From: Brevundimonas sp. Root1279
GTDB taxonomy: Bacteria; Pseudomonadota; Alphaproteobacteria; Caulobacterales; Caulobacteraceae
Direction of reading: 5' to 3'
Assembly (NCBI RefSeq): GCF_001425945.1
Contig: NZ_LMEB01000010.1
Coordinates: 62,001-126,000 of the forward strand
DNA: 64,000 nt
Shown here: piece after piece, positions 41,316 to 50,559 of the stretch
Numbering within the stretch: position 1 is the stretch's first letter
How the letters are laid out: each line of letters opens with the position of its first letter
Position numbers and translations under genes: made by a program
Notes under the pieces: model-generated
Told to the model about the DNA's origin: nothing
Seen by the model: only the letters and a program-made list of their open reading frames with translations
The model's database searches: none

Positions 41316-42821
41316 TCAGGCCGCGCCGTTCACGCAGCGCCCAAGGAAGGCCGCGTGACTTGGCATGCCGTCGACACGGGCCTGAATCGCCGCACGAATT
41401 CGCGCCAGCCGAACCCGGAGATCATCGTCGGCCAGGGCGTCGGCGATGGGATGGTAGTCGTCGGGAACGAGACCCTGGCCGTACAGGATTGCGAACCAGT
41501 TGGTTTCGCGAAACAGCTCGTGGTTCTCGACCATCACCTCGCCACGAGCGCGAAACGTCTCGAGTTTCGCGGCGAGGCTGTCTGGGATTTCCATGTCGCG
41601 GCAGTACCGCCAGAACGGCGTGTCATCCCGCTGACTGACCTTGTAGTGGGCGATGATGAAGTCGCGGACGCTCTCGTACTGGAGGTCCATTTCGGCATTG
41701 AAGCGATCAGCCATCGCCGGGTCGAGACGGCGTCGCGGGAACATGCCCAGCAGCTTCGAGATACCGGCCTGGGTCAGGTGGATGCTGGTCGACTCCAGGG
41801 GCTCCAGGAATCCGCTCGCCAGGCCGAGCGCGACGCAGTTGGCGACCCACCCCTTCTTGCGCCGCCCGCTGAGGAACCGCAGCACCCGCGGCTCGGCCTG
41901 AGCCGCGCCGTCCAGGCGGGACATCAAGGCGTCCGTCGCCTCGGCCTCGCTGACGTAGCTGTCGCAGAAGACATAGCCGTTGCCGGTGCGGTGCTGCAGC
42001 GGGATGCGCCATTGCCAGCCCGCCTCGCGCGCGGTCGACCGGGTCACCGGCTCCGGGTCGCCGATCCGCTCGCACGGCACGGCCACCGCCCGGTTGCAGG
42101 GAAGCCAGCGCGACCAGTCCTCGTAGCCGGCCTTCAGCTTGTCCTCGATCAGCAGCCCGCGGAAACCGGAACAGTCGATGAAGAAGTCGCCGCGCACGGC
42201 CTTGCCGTCGGCGAGGGTCACCGATCGGATCGACCCGTCCTGGCCATCCTGCTCCACCGTGACGATACGGCCCTCGCGCCGAACCACCCCCCGCTTCTCC
42301 GCATAGCGACGCAGGAAGCCGGCGTAGAGGCTCGCGTCGAATTGGAAGGCGTAGTGGATGCTCGGCATCTCCGGCGTGGGCCGGGGCGTGCGCATGAACC
42401 GGCCCAGGCGGATGGCCTCGGCCTCTGCGACGAAACGGTGATTGCCGGGATCGCCCCCGCCCTTCAGCGCGCGCAGCCAGTAGTGGGCGAAGCCGATGCC
42501 ATTCATCTCGGCTCCGAACAGGCCGAATGGATGCATGTAGGTGTGGCCCAGCCGCGCCCAGTCGACGAACTCGATGCCCAGCTTGAAGGTCGCCTGGGTC
42601 TCGCGGATGAACTCATCCTCGTCGATGCCCAGGAGCTTGTTGAACAGCAGGATCGGCGGGATCGTCGCCTCGCCGACGCCGACCGTCCCGATCTCCTCGG
42701 ACTCGATCAGGGTGATCGAATAGGTCTCGGTCCCCACCACCTTGGCCAAGGCGGCGGCGGTCATCCAGCCGGCCGTGCCGCCGCCGACGATGACGATGTC
42801 GCGAACCAGAGCCTCGGTCAT
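41316..42821 (-). CDS. Flavin-dependent tryptophan-halogenase family protein (third in operon)
   Basis: A 501-residue flavoprotein of the Trp_halogenase family. It has the FAD motif GGGTAGW (about 13-19), the catalytic Lys80 in TFKLGIEF, the halogenase signature WQWRIP, DCSGFRG and EPLESTSIHL near the active-site end. With FADH2 from a separate reductase such enzymes oxidise chloride or bromide and halogenate an aromatic, often indole; the characterised relative BrvH comes from a Brevundimonas-like source. It is last of three overlapping paralogues (4-base ATGA overlap upstream) following a TonB-dependent receptor, a pairing common in Caulobacter and Xanthomonas relatives. The true substrate in that context is unknown. 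Confidence 0.9.
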   Translation of the reverse strand: MTEALVRDIVIVGGGTAGWMTAAALAKVVGTETYSITLIESEEIGTVGVGEATIPPILLFNKLLGIDEDEFIRETQATFKLGIEFVDWARLGHTYMHPFGLFGAEMNGIGFAHYWLRALKGGGDPGNHRFVAEAEAIRLGRFMRTPRPTPEMPSIHYAFQFDASLYAGFLRRYAEKRGVVRREGRIVTVEQDGQDGSIRSVTLADGKAVRGDFFIDCSGFRGLLIEDKLKAGYEDWSRWLPCNRAVAVPCERIGDPEPVTRSTAREAGWQWRIPLQHRTGNGYVFCDSYVSEAEATDALMSRLDGAAQAEPRVLRFLSGRRKKGWVANCVALGLASGFLEPLESTSIHLTQAGISKLLGMFPRRRLDPAMADRFNAEMDLQYESVRDFIIAHYKVSQRDDTPFWRYCRDMEIPDSLAAKLETFRARGEVMVENHELFRETNWFAILYGQGLVPDDYHPIADALADDDLRVRLARIRAAIQARVDGMPSHAAFLGRCVNGAA

Positions 42822-44299
42822 CCGGCCCGTCCAAAGGCGGCGTCCATCAAGGGCATGGCGCGGACCTCCTCGGCGATGCGGCCGAGCAAGCTGCGGAAGC
42901 GATCGATCTGCTCCCCCTCCGGCACAGCCTCGACCAACGGGTCGTAGTCAGCCGGGATCAGGCCATGGCCGACCAGAACGGCGATCCAGTTCTGCTCCTG
43001 AAAGGACTCGTCGTCGAAGGTCGCCACAAGCCCCCGCGCCGCAAACAGGCGCAGCCGCGTCTTCAGCGACTCCGGCGGATCGACATCGCGGGCCCGGTCC
43101 CAGAAGCGCTCGTCGAAACGCCGGTTGAGAACATAGTGGGCCAGCTGGAAGTCGCGGACGTTGCGGACGTGCGAGGCGAAACCGGCGTTGAACGCCTCGG
43201 CCTCGGGCATGGCGACGGCGTCGACCGGGAACAGCCCGATCAACAACGACAGGCCCATGTGCACGAGGTGCAGTTGCACGGCGTCCAGCGGCTCGAGCGC
43301 AGCGGCGGCGGCGCCCAGGGCCACGCAGTTTCCCGCCCAGGCCGGACGCACCCCGGCCTCGAACGGCTCCACCGACGCCTCGCCCTCGAGGCTCAGTCCG
43401 GTCAGCACCGGGATGGCGTCCAGCACAGCGCGATCGGACATGACGGAGGCGTCGTAGACCACCGTCAGAGCTGTCCGATCCCGCAGTGGGTGGAGGCCGA
43501 TCCAGCCCGCCTCAAACGCCACGATCTGGGCGTAGGCCGGAAGCGGCTTCAACGCCTTCGCCGTGGCCGTCAGCATCCGGTTGGCGCCGAACCAGCCGCG
43601 CCAGCTCTCGAACCCGGCAGAGGGCGCGTCCCCGGCCACCGCCGCCTCCGGACCCGAGGCGTCGATGAACAAGTCGGCCTCGATCCGCAGGCCGTCTTCC
43701 AGCGTCACCGAGACGATCCGGTCGCCGTCCCTCTCGACGCTGCGCATCGCCCCCGACCGAGCCTCGAGGCCGGCCGCCAGGGCTTGCCGCCGCAGCAGGT
43801 CGACATAGCCCCGCGCATCCAGGTGATAGCCCGGAGAGACCGGGACCTCGGGTCGCGCCCCGTCCCCTTCCAGCGGCGAGCGCCCCTGCTTGGCGGCTGC
43901 GGAGGCGAGCGAGAAATCCTCGAGCTCGACGTTCAGGCCCTCGCTCCGCGCCTTCACCCAGTACTGGATCAGATCGATGTCGTTGATGCCGACACGCTGG
44001 GTGTCATAGCCATGCATGAAGGGCGCCTTGGCCCGTGACCAGTTGGCGAACCGCTGACCCAGCACCGGCAAGCCGGCGGCGGCGGCGAGGACGTCCATCT
44101 CCTCCAGGCCCAACAGCCGATGCAGTCCGCCGAGCGCCGGCACGGCGGCATAGGCGTCGGCCGGAGTCAGCAGCGACGGCAGCTCGACGATCCGGACGCG
44201 AACGCCCGCGCCGGAGTACGCCCGGTGCAGCCCCAACGCAGCCAGCCAGGCCGCAGCGTCCCGCCCGACGACCAGCACCTCCTTGACCGGGCGGCTCAT
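42818..44299 (-). CDS. Degenerate tryptophan-halogenase family protein (middle gene)
   Basis: A 493-residue member of the same family with key residues lost. The FAD motif GGGTAGW reads VGRDAAAW, the TFKLGIEF stretch with the catalytic Lys is replaced by PVLGQRFANW, the WxWxIP motif reads WIGLHPL, and EPLESTS reads EPLDAVQ. The overall fold seems kept (IDASGPE, GNCVALG, FQLAHYVLNRRFDERFW). The start at 44299 overlaps the upstream stop; longer frames run into that gene. Both ends overlap active-looking paralogues by 4 bases, so the product is made together with them. Loss of catalytic and flavin residues in an intact frame argues for a partner or substrate-holding role, not decay. Inference only. 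Confidence 0.85.
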   Translation of the reverse strand: MSRPVKEVLVVGRDAAAWLAALGLHRAYSGAGVRVRIVELPSLLTPADAYAAVPALGGLHRLLGLEEMDVLAAAAGLPVLGQRFANWSRAKAPFMHGYDTQRVGINDIDLIQYWVKARSEGLNVELEDFSLASAAAKQGRSPLEGDGARPEVPVSPGYHLDARGYVDLLRRQALAAGLEARSGAMRSVERDGDRIVSVTLEDGLRIEADLFIDASGPEAAVAGDAPSAGFESWRGWFGANRMLTATAKALKPLPAYAQIVAFEAGWIGLHPLRDRTALTVVYDASVMSDRAVLDAIPVLTGLSLEGEASVEPFEAGVRPAWAGNCVALGAAAAALEPLDAVQLHLVHMGLSLLIGLFPVDAVAMPEAEAFNAGFASHVRNVRDFQLAHYVLNRRFDERFWDRARDVDPPESLKTRLRLFAARGLVATFDDESFQEQNWIAVLVGHGLIPADYDPLVEAVPEGEQIDRFRSLLGRIAEEVRAMPLMDAAFGRAG

Positions 44300-45825
44300 G
44301 CCCCGGCTCCCGCTGCTCGCTGTGGGGCCTCGCCGCCGCAATAGTCCGCAACGAAGACGTCGTGCGCCGGCATGGCGTCGACGCGGTCGGAGATGCGCCG
44401 GCGGATGTCCGCCATCTCGGCCGCGGCCTGATCCAGCGGCATCCGATCCGTCATCGGGTGATAGCCGCGCGGCGACATCCCCTGCCCGACGAAGACGCTG
44501 AGCCAGCTGGGCGGCGAGAACAGACCGTCCTTGTACTGGGCGATGTGCCCCCGATGTTCGAACAGGGCCATCTTCTCGCGCAGGCTGTCGGGGATCTCCA
44601 TCTCGCGGCACTGCCGCCAGAGGTCCCCATCCTGCCGCGCGTTGACTTGGTAGTGCAGGATCAGGAAGTCCCGCACGCGATCGTATTCATTGTCGATGCG
44701 ACGGTTGAACTCCGCCGCCAGCGCCGGATCGACGTTGCCGCGCGGCAACAGCTTGAGCAGCGTCGTGACCGCCACCTGGGTCAGGTAGATGCTGGTCGAC
44801 TCCAGCGGCTCCAGGAAACCGCTGGCGAGGCCGACGGCGATGCAGTTCTTCGTCCAGGAAGCCGTGCGGCGGCCCGACTTGAACTTGATCGGCCGCGGCT
44901 CGGCCAGGGGCTTGCCGTCCAGATTGCCCATCAACCGGGCGTGGGCCTCATCATCGCTGATGAAGGCGCTGGAATAGACATAGCCATTGCCGGTGCGGTG
45001 CTGCAGCGGGATGCGCCACTGCCAACCGGCCTCCAGCGCCGTGGAGCGGGTATAGGGCGTAAAGTCGGCCGAGCGCTCGGTCGGCACAGCCAAGGCGCGG
45101 TCGCAGGGCAGCCACTTGCCCCATTCCTCGAACGGCCCGTTCAGGGCCTGGCCGATGATCAGGCCACGGAATCCCGAGCAGTCGATGAACAGGTCGCCGG
45201 CGATGACCTCGCCCGACTCCAGGGTGACGGAAGCGACGTCGCCGCTGTGCGGATCCAGCGTGACATCGACGACCTTGCCCTCTGTCCGAACCAGCCCCCG
45301 CGCCTCGGCCCAGCCACGCAGGTAGCGAGCGTAGAGCCCGGCGTCGAAATGATAGGCGTAGTCGAAGGTCGAGTTGATCGCGCTCTTGTCGTCCGCCGGA
45401 AAGTCGAAGCGGTTCCGACGGCTGGCGACGATGGCGAAGGAGTAGTCGCCGATGTCCTCGGCCTGTCCGTTCAGCCGGGCCCGCGTCCACTGATGATGGA
45501 AGGCGACCCCGCCCATCGGATGACCATGAGCGCCGAACGGGTGGACATAGTTCGACCCCTTGAAGCCCCAGTCGCGGAACTCGATGCCCAGTTTGAAGGT
45601 GGCGTTTGTCTTCCGCATCATGTCGGATTCGACGATGCCGATGAGGTCGTTGAACTCCCGCATCTGCGGCAGGGTGGCCTCGCCGACGCCGACGATGCCG
45701 ATCTCGTCGGACTCGACCAGACGCACCTGAACCTGCTGCTGCGTCAGGGACCCGACCAGGCCCGAGGCGGTCATCCAGCCCGCCGTGCCGCCGCCGACGA
45801 TGACGACCTGCAATGGTCGCGTCAT
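44296..45825 (-). CDS. Flavin-dependent tryptophan-halogenase family protein (first in operon)
   Basis: A 509-residue flavoprotein. It keeps GGGTAGW (about 11-17), GVGEAT, the catalytic Lys78 in TFKLGIEF, DCSGFRG, WQWRIPLQHRTGNGYVY and EPLESTSIYL, so it should bind FAD and be catalytically competent. The ATG at 45825 (MTRPLQ) is chosen over an in-frame ATG at 45849 because the flavin-binding strand then starts at the usual distance and a G-rich stretch lies upstream. It follows the TonB receptor after a terminator at 45854-45883, so it may have its own promoter or rely on readthrough. It overlaps the middle gene by 4 bases. Halogenation is the family activity; the substrate is unknown. Confidence 0.9.
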   Translation of the reverse strand: MTRPLQVVIVGGGTAGWMTASGLVGSLTQQQVQVRLVESDEIGIVGVGEATLPQMREFNDLIGIVESDMMRKTNATFKLGIEFRDWGFKGSNYVHPFGAHGHPMGGVAFHHQWTRARLNGQAEDIGDYSFAIVASRRNRFDFPADDKSAINSTFDYAYHFDAGLYARYLRGWAEARGLVRTEGKVVDVTLDPHSGDVASVTLESGEVIAGDLFIDCSGFRGLIIGQALNGPFEEWGKWLPCDRALAVPTERSADFTPYTRSTALEAGWQWRIPLQHRTGNGYVYSSAFISDDEAHARLMGNLDGKPLAEPRPIKFKSGRRTASWTKNCIAVGLASGFLEPLESTSIYLTQVAVTTLLKLLPRGNVDPALAAEFNRRIDNEYDRVRDFLILHYQVNARQDGDLWRQCREMEIPDSLREKMALFEHRGHIAQYKDGLFSPPSWLSVFVGQGMSPRGYHPMTDRMPLDQAAAEMADIRRRISDRVDAMPAHDVFVADYCGGEAPQRAAGAGA

Positions 45826-45853
45826 CCGAACCCCCACCCCAAGCCACAAACCG

Positions 45854-45883
45854 AAAACGCGCCGCCCAAGGGCGACGCGTTTT
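45854..45883 (-). terminator. Bidirectional-looking terminator between TonB receptor and halogenases
   Basis: AAAACGCG...CGCGTTTT arms of about 13 bp with one mismatch (45854-45867 against 45870-45883) and a 2-base centre. Read on the minus strand it ends in GCGTTTTC, a good terminator shape, 18 bases after the receptor stop. It should lower halogenase expression relative to the receptor. Confidence 0.75.
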
Positions 45884-45901
45884 CTTGTACCGTCGTTCCG
45901 G

Positions 45902-48900
45902 TCAGAACCGGTAGCGGAGACCGACCACCATGCGACGGTCGGACCGTAGCCAGGCGTTGGGCGTCAGCGTCCCGCCCTCGGAGGCGTTGTTGACCTGCTG
46001 GTACAGCTTGGTCTCGGTCGAGAGCAGGTTGCTGCCCTGCAGGCTCAGCTCAAGGTGGTCGTTGACCTTGTAGCGCAGGGAGCCGTCGAGGAAGCCCGCC
46101 GACTCCTGCCAGATCGGCAGATAGACGCAGCAGTCCACGGCCGTGACCAGGTATTCGGAGCGCCAGTTGTAGGCGAGACGCGCGGCCCAAGGGCCCCACT
46201 CGTACATGCCGACGATGTTGTACTGGTGGTCCGACAGGCCTTCCAGCTTGTCGACGCCCAGAACCGAACCCGAGCTGCCGGCCTGCGCCGTCTCGCCGCT
46301 GGCGCCGCCCGAGGCGACCTTCAGGTTTGAGTTCGTGATGCCCTGGTTGTCGATGTAGGTGTAGTTCGCCTGCATCCCGAGGCCGGCCCAAGGTCCGGGC
46401 AGGAAGTCGAAGAACTGCTGGTAGGCGAGTTCGATGCCCTTGATCTCGGCGCCTTCGCCGTTCATCGGGCCGCGGACGCGCACCGTACGGGTGACCCCGT
46501 TGTTGGTGACCTCAAGGTCGTACGAGCCGTACTGAATGTAGTTGTCGAACGTCTTGTAGAAGGCCGTCGCCATCAGCGAGCCGACATCGGAGAAGTAATA
46601 CTCGACCGCGAAGTCGAACTGATCCGCGGTCGTCGGGGCCAGGTACGGGTTGTAGGCGTTGGCCGTATAGGTCGGATTGACCCCGGTGATCACGCCGCCG
46701 CTGGAGATGTAGCGGGGATCGGTCGGATCCGTGCCCGGCAGGCTGGTGGAAACCTCGACATAGTTCTTCAGCAGCCCGATATCCGGCCGCGCCATGGCGC
46801 GGGAGGCGGCGAAGCGCAGAACCAGGTCCTCGCGCGCATCGAAGCGGATGTTGAAGCTGGGCAGCCAGTGCTGGTGCTCGCTCTCAGCCGTGCTCTGGAC
46901 GCCGCCACCGGAGTTGAAGGCGATGTCGTCCGCCGAGAGATAACAGCCGATGCTGCCCGGAGTGGTCGGCACGCCGGGGATCGGAACCGTCGGCGTACAG
47001 GCCAGGGTCGAGGGCGAGAACGGCACCGGATAGGACAGCGAGCCGGTGCTGCTGTTGTCCGTCTCGACGTAGCGAATGCCGATGTTGCCGACGAACGGCG
47101 TGCCGCCGATTTCGGCGCCGTCGCCCCCGAAACGAAGCATGGCGTAGGCTGCGCGGGTTTCTTCCTCGACCTCGTTGAGCTCGTTCGGACGGAAGCAACT
47201 GTCGGCCACCTCGCCTGCACGGTCGCAGACCGGCCGCCACTGATCCTGTCCGGCCCCGATGTTGTCGTAGCTCAGCAGAGCCATGTCGCCGTTCGCCATC
47301 CGGTCGATGTCGAAGAAGACGTACTCGCCATTGGTGCCGAAGAAGCCGTTGCCGAACTCACGGTTCTGGTACAGCCCGGTCGGATAGCCGGTGAAGGACC
47401 CGCTCGGCGAGTGCCGATCGATGTTCCAGAACGCCGCCTGGCCGCCGCCGAGGTTCCAGTTGTTGGCGATATTACCCCAGTTGTAGGCGCTGTACTTCAC
47501 GTCCTGCTCGCGCTTGGCGTAGCGGACGCCGACACGCAGCGAGTCCAGCCAGTCGGAGCCGAGGTCGTACTCCATGTCCGCGCGCAGGGAGAGCTGATCA
47601 CCCCCGCTGTCCTCGCGGTGGTCCATCGCGTGGTTGTAGCGATAGTTGTTCGGGTTGGTCAGACCGCCGGCGGACTGGTTGATATTGGTCGGCGCGGCGA
47701 AGGTCATGTTCGGCCGGTCGCCAGACCAGTCCAGCGTCATATTGGCGAAGGTGTACTGGCCCACCTCGGCGTCATAGTTGTCGACTTCCGAGTGAATAAG
47801 CTGGGCGTCGAAGCTGGCGCGCAGGCGGTCGGTGATTTCCCACTTCAGATTGACCGACGCGTCTTCCGTGACGTTGTTGGTCTGGTTGAAGCGGGTCACC
47901 GCGTTCAGGTCGCCGCCCCGCACCGGATTGGTGCAGGTCCCCTGCCACGCGTAGCAGGGCTCGAGCATGTTCTGGCCCTGGTCATTGACCGCGATCTGCG
48001 CCGCCTCAGCGTCGCTGGCGCCCCACCAGAAGGTGTCGGTCTGCTGGACCAGCAGCGTGCCGCTGCGGAAATTACCGTCGGAGTCGAACACATACGGCGT
48101 GCCGCCGACGCCCGGCGACGGGATCCACTGCGAGCGCGCTCCACCCGGCGTATAGGTGAAGTCGACCGGCAAGGCCCACATGTCGGCGTTGTAGCTGATG
48201 ATGGCGTGCTCACGCCATTCATTGCTGAAGTCCGAGCGGTTGTACTGGCCGGTCAGCAGGAAGCGGCCGTCGTTGCTCTTCCATTGACCCGCCAGGGCCA
48301 GGCCGTTGCGCTCGCGCTCGTACTCGGTCTGACGGTTGCCGACGCTCGACGGAATGTACTGGGTGCCCGGGCCAAAGACGCCCTCGAAGATGCCCATCCG
48401 ACCATACTGGATGGTCTCGGACATGGTCGTCACGTCGGAATAGGCGAGGTTGATCAGGAAGCCGAACTGGCCGGCCTCGGTGTCCCAACGATCGCTGAAG
48501 ATCGCCGAAGCCTCGGGCGTGTAGTTGCGCGACAGGTCGCCGTAATTGACCGCGGCCGACACCTGGACCACCCGACCAGAGGCGTCGAATGGCACGCGCG
48601 TGCGCAGGTCGATCGTGCCGGCGATGCCGCCTTCGATCATCTCTGCGGTCTGGTTCTTGTAGGTGTCGACGCCCTGCATCAGCTCGGGCGAGATGTCGCC
48701 CCAGCTCAGGCCGCGCGACGAGTTGGCGCTGAAGGTGTCGCGGCCGTTGTACTCCGACCGGACCTGCTGCAGGCCGCGGACCAGAACGCCCGAGGGCTCG
48801 GCCGAGAAGTGGGAGGTGTCGTCGCTGGCGGCGAAGCGGTTGACGGTCACGCCCGGAACACGCTGCAGCGCCTCGGCCACGGACTTGTCCGGCAGCGCGC

Positions 48901-49156
48901 CGATGTCGGTGGCCGTGATCGAGTCGACGACGGTGTCCGCGTTGCGGCGGAGCTGTTGTGACGTCTCAAGCGCCTGGCGCGTGCCGACGACGATGACTTC
49001 CTCGACCTCTTCGGTCTCCGGGTCCTGCGAGTCCGCAACCTGTGCGAATGCGGTCGAGCCCGCGGCCATCGCAACGAGCGCCCCAAGAGCCAGGGCGGAG
49101 GCGCCGCCGAGAAGCCCAGGCCTGCGCGCAGGCGTAATCCTGTTTGTGGTCTTCAT
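45902..49156 (-). CDS. TonB-dependent receptor (Xanthomonas/Caulobacter type)
   Basis: A 1084-residue outer-membrane transporter. A long signal peptide (about 1-38, ending AFAQ) precedes the TonB box-like EEVIVVGTR (about 52-60), the plug domain (ATDIGALPDKSVAEALQRVPGVTVNR) and a 22-strand type barrel ending in ...VVGLRYRF with the terminal Phe needed for outer-membrane assembly. The PDKSVAEALQR and SRGLSWGDISPELMQGVDTYKN segments are typical of the carbohydrate-linked receptors of Caulobacterales and Xanthomonadales. GGGAGG before the ATG supports the start. The palindrome TGACAGCCCTGTCA lies 36 bases upstream of the start codon, matching the one before the GH3 gene, so sugar-responsive LacI control is likely. 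Probably imports an oligosaccharide or glycoside. Confidence 0.92.
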   Translation of the reverse strand: MKTTNRITPARRPGLLGGASALALGALVAMAAGSTAFAQVADSQDPETEEVEEVIVVGTRQALETSQQLRRNADTVVDSITATDIGALPDKSVAEALQRVPGVTVNRFAASDDTSHFSAEPSGVLVRGLQQVRSEYNGRDTFSANSSRGLSWGDISPELMQGVDTYKNQTAEMIEGGIAGTIDLRTRVPFDASGRVVQVSAAVNYGDLSRNYTPEASAIFSDRWDTEAGQFGFLINLAYSDVTTMSETIQYGRMGIFEGVFGPGTQYIPSSVGNRQTEYERERNGLALAGQWKSNDGRFLLTGQYNRSDFSNEWREHAIISYNADMWALPVDFTYTPGGARSQWIPSPGVGGTPYVFDSDGNFRSGTLLVQQTDTFWWGASDAEAAQIAVNDQGQNMLEPCYAWQGTCTNPVRGGDLNAVTRFNQTNNVTEDASVNLKWEITDRLRASFDAQLIHSEVDNYDAEVGQYTFANMTLDWSGDRPNMTFAAPTNINQSAGGLTNPNNYRYNHAMDHREDSGGDQLSLRADMEYDLGSDWLDSLRVGVRYAKREQDVKYSAYNWGNIANNWNLGGGQAAFWNIDRHSPSGSFTGYPTGLYQNREFGNGFFGTNGEYVFFDIDRMANGDMALLSYDNIGAGQDQWRPVCDRAGEVADSCFRPNELNEVEEETRAAYAMLRFGGDGAEIGGTPFVGNIGIRYVETDNSSTGSLSYPVPFSPSTLACTPTVPIPGVPTTPGSIGCYLSADDIAFNSGGGVQSTAESEHQHWLPSFNIRFDAREDLVLRFAASRAMARPDIGLLKNYVEVSTSLPGTDPTDPRYISSGGVITGVNPTYTANAYNPYLAPTTADQFDFAVEYYFSDVGSLMATAFYKTFDNYIQYGSYDLEVTNNGVTRTVRVRGPMNGEGAEIKGIELAYQQFFDFLPGPWAGLGMQANYTYIDNQGITNSNLKVASGGASGETAQAGSSGSVLGVDKLEGLSDHQYNIVGMYEWGPWAARLAYNWRSEYLVTAVDCCVYLPIWQESAGFLDGSLRYKVNDHLELSLQGSNLLSTETKLYQQVNNASEGGTLTPNAWLRSDRRMVVGLRYRF

Positions 49157-49191
49157 TCCTACCGCCTCCCAACAGCGGGTCTGAATCGGGC

Positions 49192-49205
49192 TGACAGCCC
49201 TGTCA
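49192..49205. promoter_or_regulatory. Putative LacI operator upstream of TonB receptor
   Basis: TGACAGCCCTGTCA, an inverted repeat of TGACAG and CTGTCA, 36 bases before the receptor start. It differs from the perfect palindrome before the GH3 gene (55406-55419) at a single central base. Confidence 0.75.
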
Positions 49206-49422
49206 ATTTTAAGCCGAAGTCGTCTTCCTGGTAGTCACCGGGGCGGTACGGCCGCCCTTCGCATTCTTCGATGAGATGGCGCGGGAGCGATTCCCACAAG
49301 GCACTTGCGGACCGGCAGACCCTGCCCGCTACGCTAGAAGTCGGATGTGGCTGACACCGTCCGCGACTGCGAACCGTAACCTCCCCCTCGTCCGTTCTTT
49401 TGCCGAACTTGGTCTAGGTTGT

Positions 49423-49474
49423 AATGTGAAGTTTACGGCGTTCGCCAGTAGCTTTGTGTAACAAACGTCACATT
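49423..49474. promoter_or_regulatory. AATGTGA / TCACATT inverted half-sites
   Basis: AATGTGA at 49423-49429 and its complement TCACATT at 49468-49474 are separated by 38 bases; TGTGTGAA follows near 49484. These look like half-sites for a second regulator or a loop-forming dimer in the cupin promoter. Confidence 0.35.
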
Positions 49475-49523
49475 CAGCCTGCTGTGTGAAATTCATCATA
49501 CGGTTGAGACTGGGTTCTTCAGG

Positions 49524-49537
49524 GAACAGCGCTGACA
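49524..49537. promoter_or_regulatory. Variant LacI operator at the cupin start codon
   Basis: GAACAGCGCTGACA matches 11 of 14 positions of TGACAGCGCTGTCA, with the core ACAGCGCTG intact. It touches the first base of the cupin start codon, a position where a bound repressor would block transcription or translation start. Confidence 0.5.
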
Positions 49538-50559
49538 TGACGTCGTCGACGGGTCTGGCTTCCATCGATGCGGCCGGGCTTGAGCCGCGCCGCTTCCATG
49601 AGGAGATCCTGCCTGTCGCCCGACCCGTGATCCTGCGCGGGCTGGTCCGGGACTGGCCGGTGGTGAAGGCGGGGCGCGCCTCCCCCGACGCTCTCGTCGG
49701 CTACATGACGCGGTTTGATCGCAGCGTCCCGGTCAGCGCCATGATGGGCGCGCCCGGCATCGGAGGACGCTTCCACTACAATGACGATCTGAGCGGCTTC
49801 AACTTTCGCAGGACCTCCGTGCGGTTGGCGGCGGGGCTGGACCTGCTGCTCGAATATGCGGGCCAGGACCGTCCTCCTTCACTGGCCATCCAATCTGTCC
49901 CGGTGCGCGAGAATCTGCCCGGTTTCGAAGCCGAGAACCCGCTTGCGCTGCTGGGTGGCGCGGTCGAGCCTCGGGTCTGGATCGGCAACGCCGTCACAGT
50001 CGCGGCGCACCACGATCCGTCCGAGAACATCGCCTGCGTCGTCGCCGGCCGTCGGCGCTTCACCCTGTTCCCGCCCGAGCAGCTGCCGAACCTCTACATG
50101 GGTCCATTCGAGCTGACCCCGGCTGGCCCGGCGGTCAGCATGGTCGACTTCGAGGCGCCGGATCACGACCGCTTCCCCCGCTTCCGCGAGGCCATGGCGG
50201 CGTCCGTAACCGCCGACCTGGAGCCGGGAGACGCCCTCTACATTCCCTACCTCTGGTGGCACCACGTCGAGTCGCTGGAGCCGATGAACATGCTGGTCAA
50301 CTACTGGTGGGCGCCGCCGGATCACGGCCGCGGCCGGCCGCTCGACGCCCTGATGCATGCCATCCTGGCTGTCCGCGACCTGCCCCCGCCGCATCGCGCG
50401 GCCTGGAAGACTCTGTTCGACCACTACGTCTTCGAGGCCGACGGCCCCGCCGCCGAGCACTTGCCCGCCGGGCGACGAGGGGTCCAGGGCGCCTTCGACA
50501 ACGCCATGATCCGCTCAATCCGCGCGGCCTTGGCCCGCACCCTGGGACGCCCCTCATGA
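49537..50559 (+). CDS. Cupin-like / JmjC-type Fe(II)-2-oxoglutarate oxygenase
   Basis: A 340-residue protein of the cupin_8/JmjC type. The iron-binding triad appears as His158-x-Asp160 (AAHHDPSEN) and His242 in YIPYLWWHHVESL; RRRFTLFPPEQ with its Arg/Phe is the usual 2-oxoglutarate side. The N-terminal RPVILRGLVRDWPVV is typical of the family. ATG 49537 is preferred over an upstream ATG at 49486, which adds an unconserved basic stretch. The stop overlaps the GH5 start by 4 bases (ATGA). Members are often found next to TonB receptors, SapC-like proteins and tryptophan-halogenase genes, where their hydroxylation target is unknown. Confidence 0.87.
   Translation: MTSSTGLASIDAAGLEPRRFHEEILPVARPVILRGLVRDWPVVKAGRASPDALVGYMTRFDRSVPVSAMMGAPGIGGRFHYNDDLSGFNFRRTSVRLAAGLDLLLEYAGQDRPPSLAIQSVPVRENLPGFEAENPLALLGGAVEPRVWIGNAVTVAAHHDPSENIACVVAGRRRFTLFPPEQLPNLYMGPFELTPAGPAVSMVDFEAPDHDRFPRFREAMAASVTADLEPGDALYIPYLWWHHVESLEPMNMLVNYWWAPPDHGRGRPLDALMHAILAVRDLPPPHRAAWKTLFDHYVFEADGPAAEHLPAGRRGVQGAFDNAMIRSIRAALARTLGRPS

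Larger units (their letters stand above)
49157..49536. other. Divergent promoter region of TonB receptor and cupin/GH5 genes
   Basis: About 380 bases with two candidate LacI operators, at 49192-49205 on the receptor side and 49524-49537 on the cupin side, and AATGTGA half-sites between. No supported gene. Confidence 0.65.

Noticed and set aside
42818..44611. A longer 597-codon reading of the middle halogenase-like gene
   Set aside because: The first 104 codons overlap the upstream halogenase gene out of frame; the ATGA-overlap start at 44299 is the natural one.
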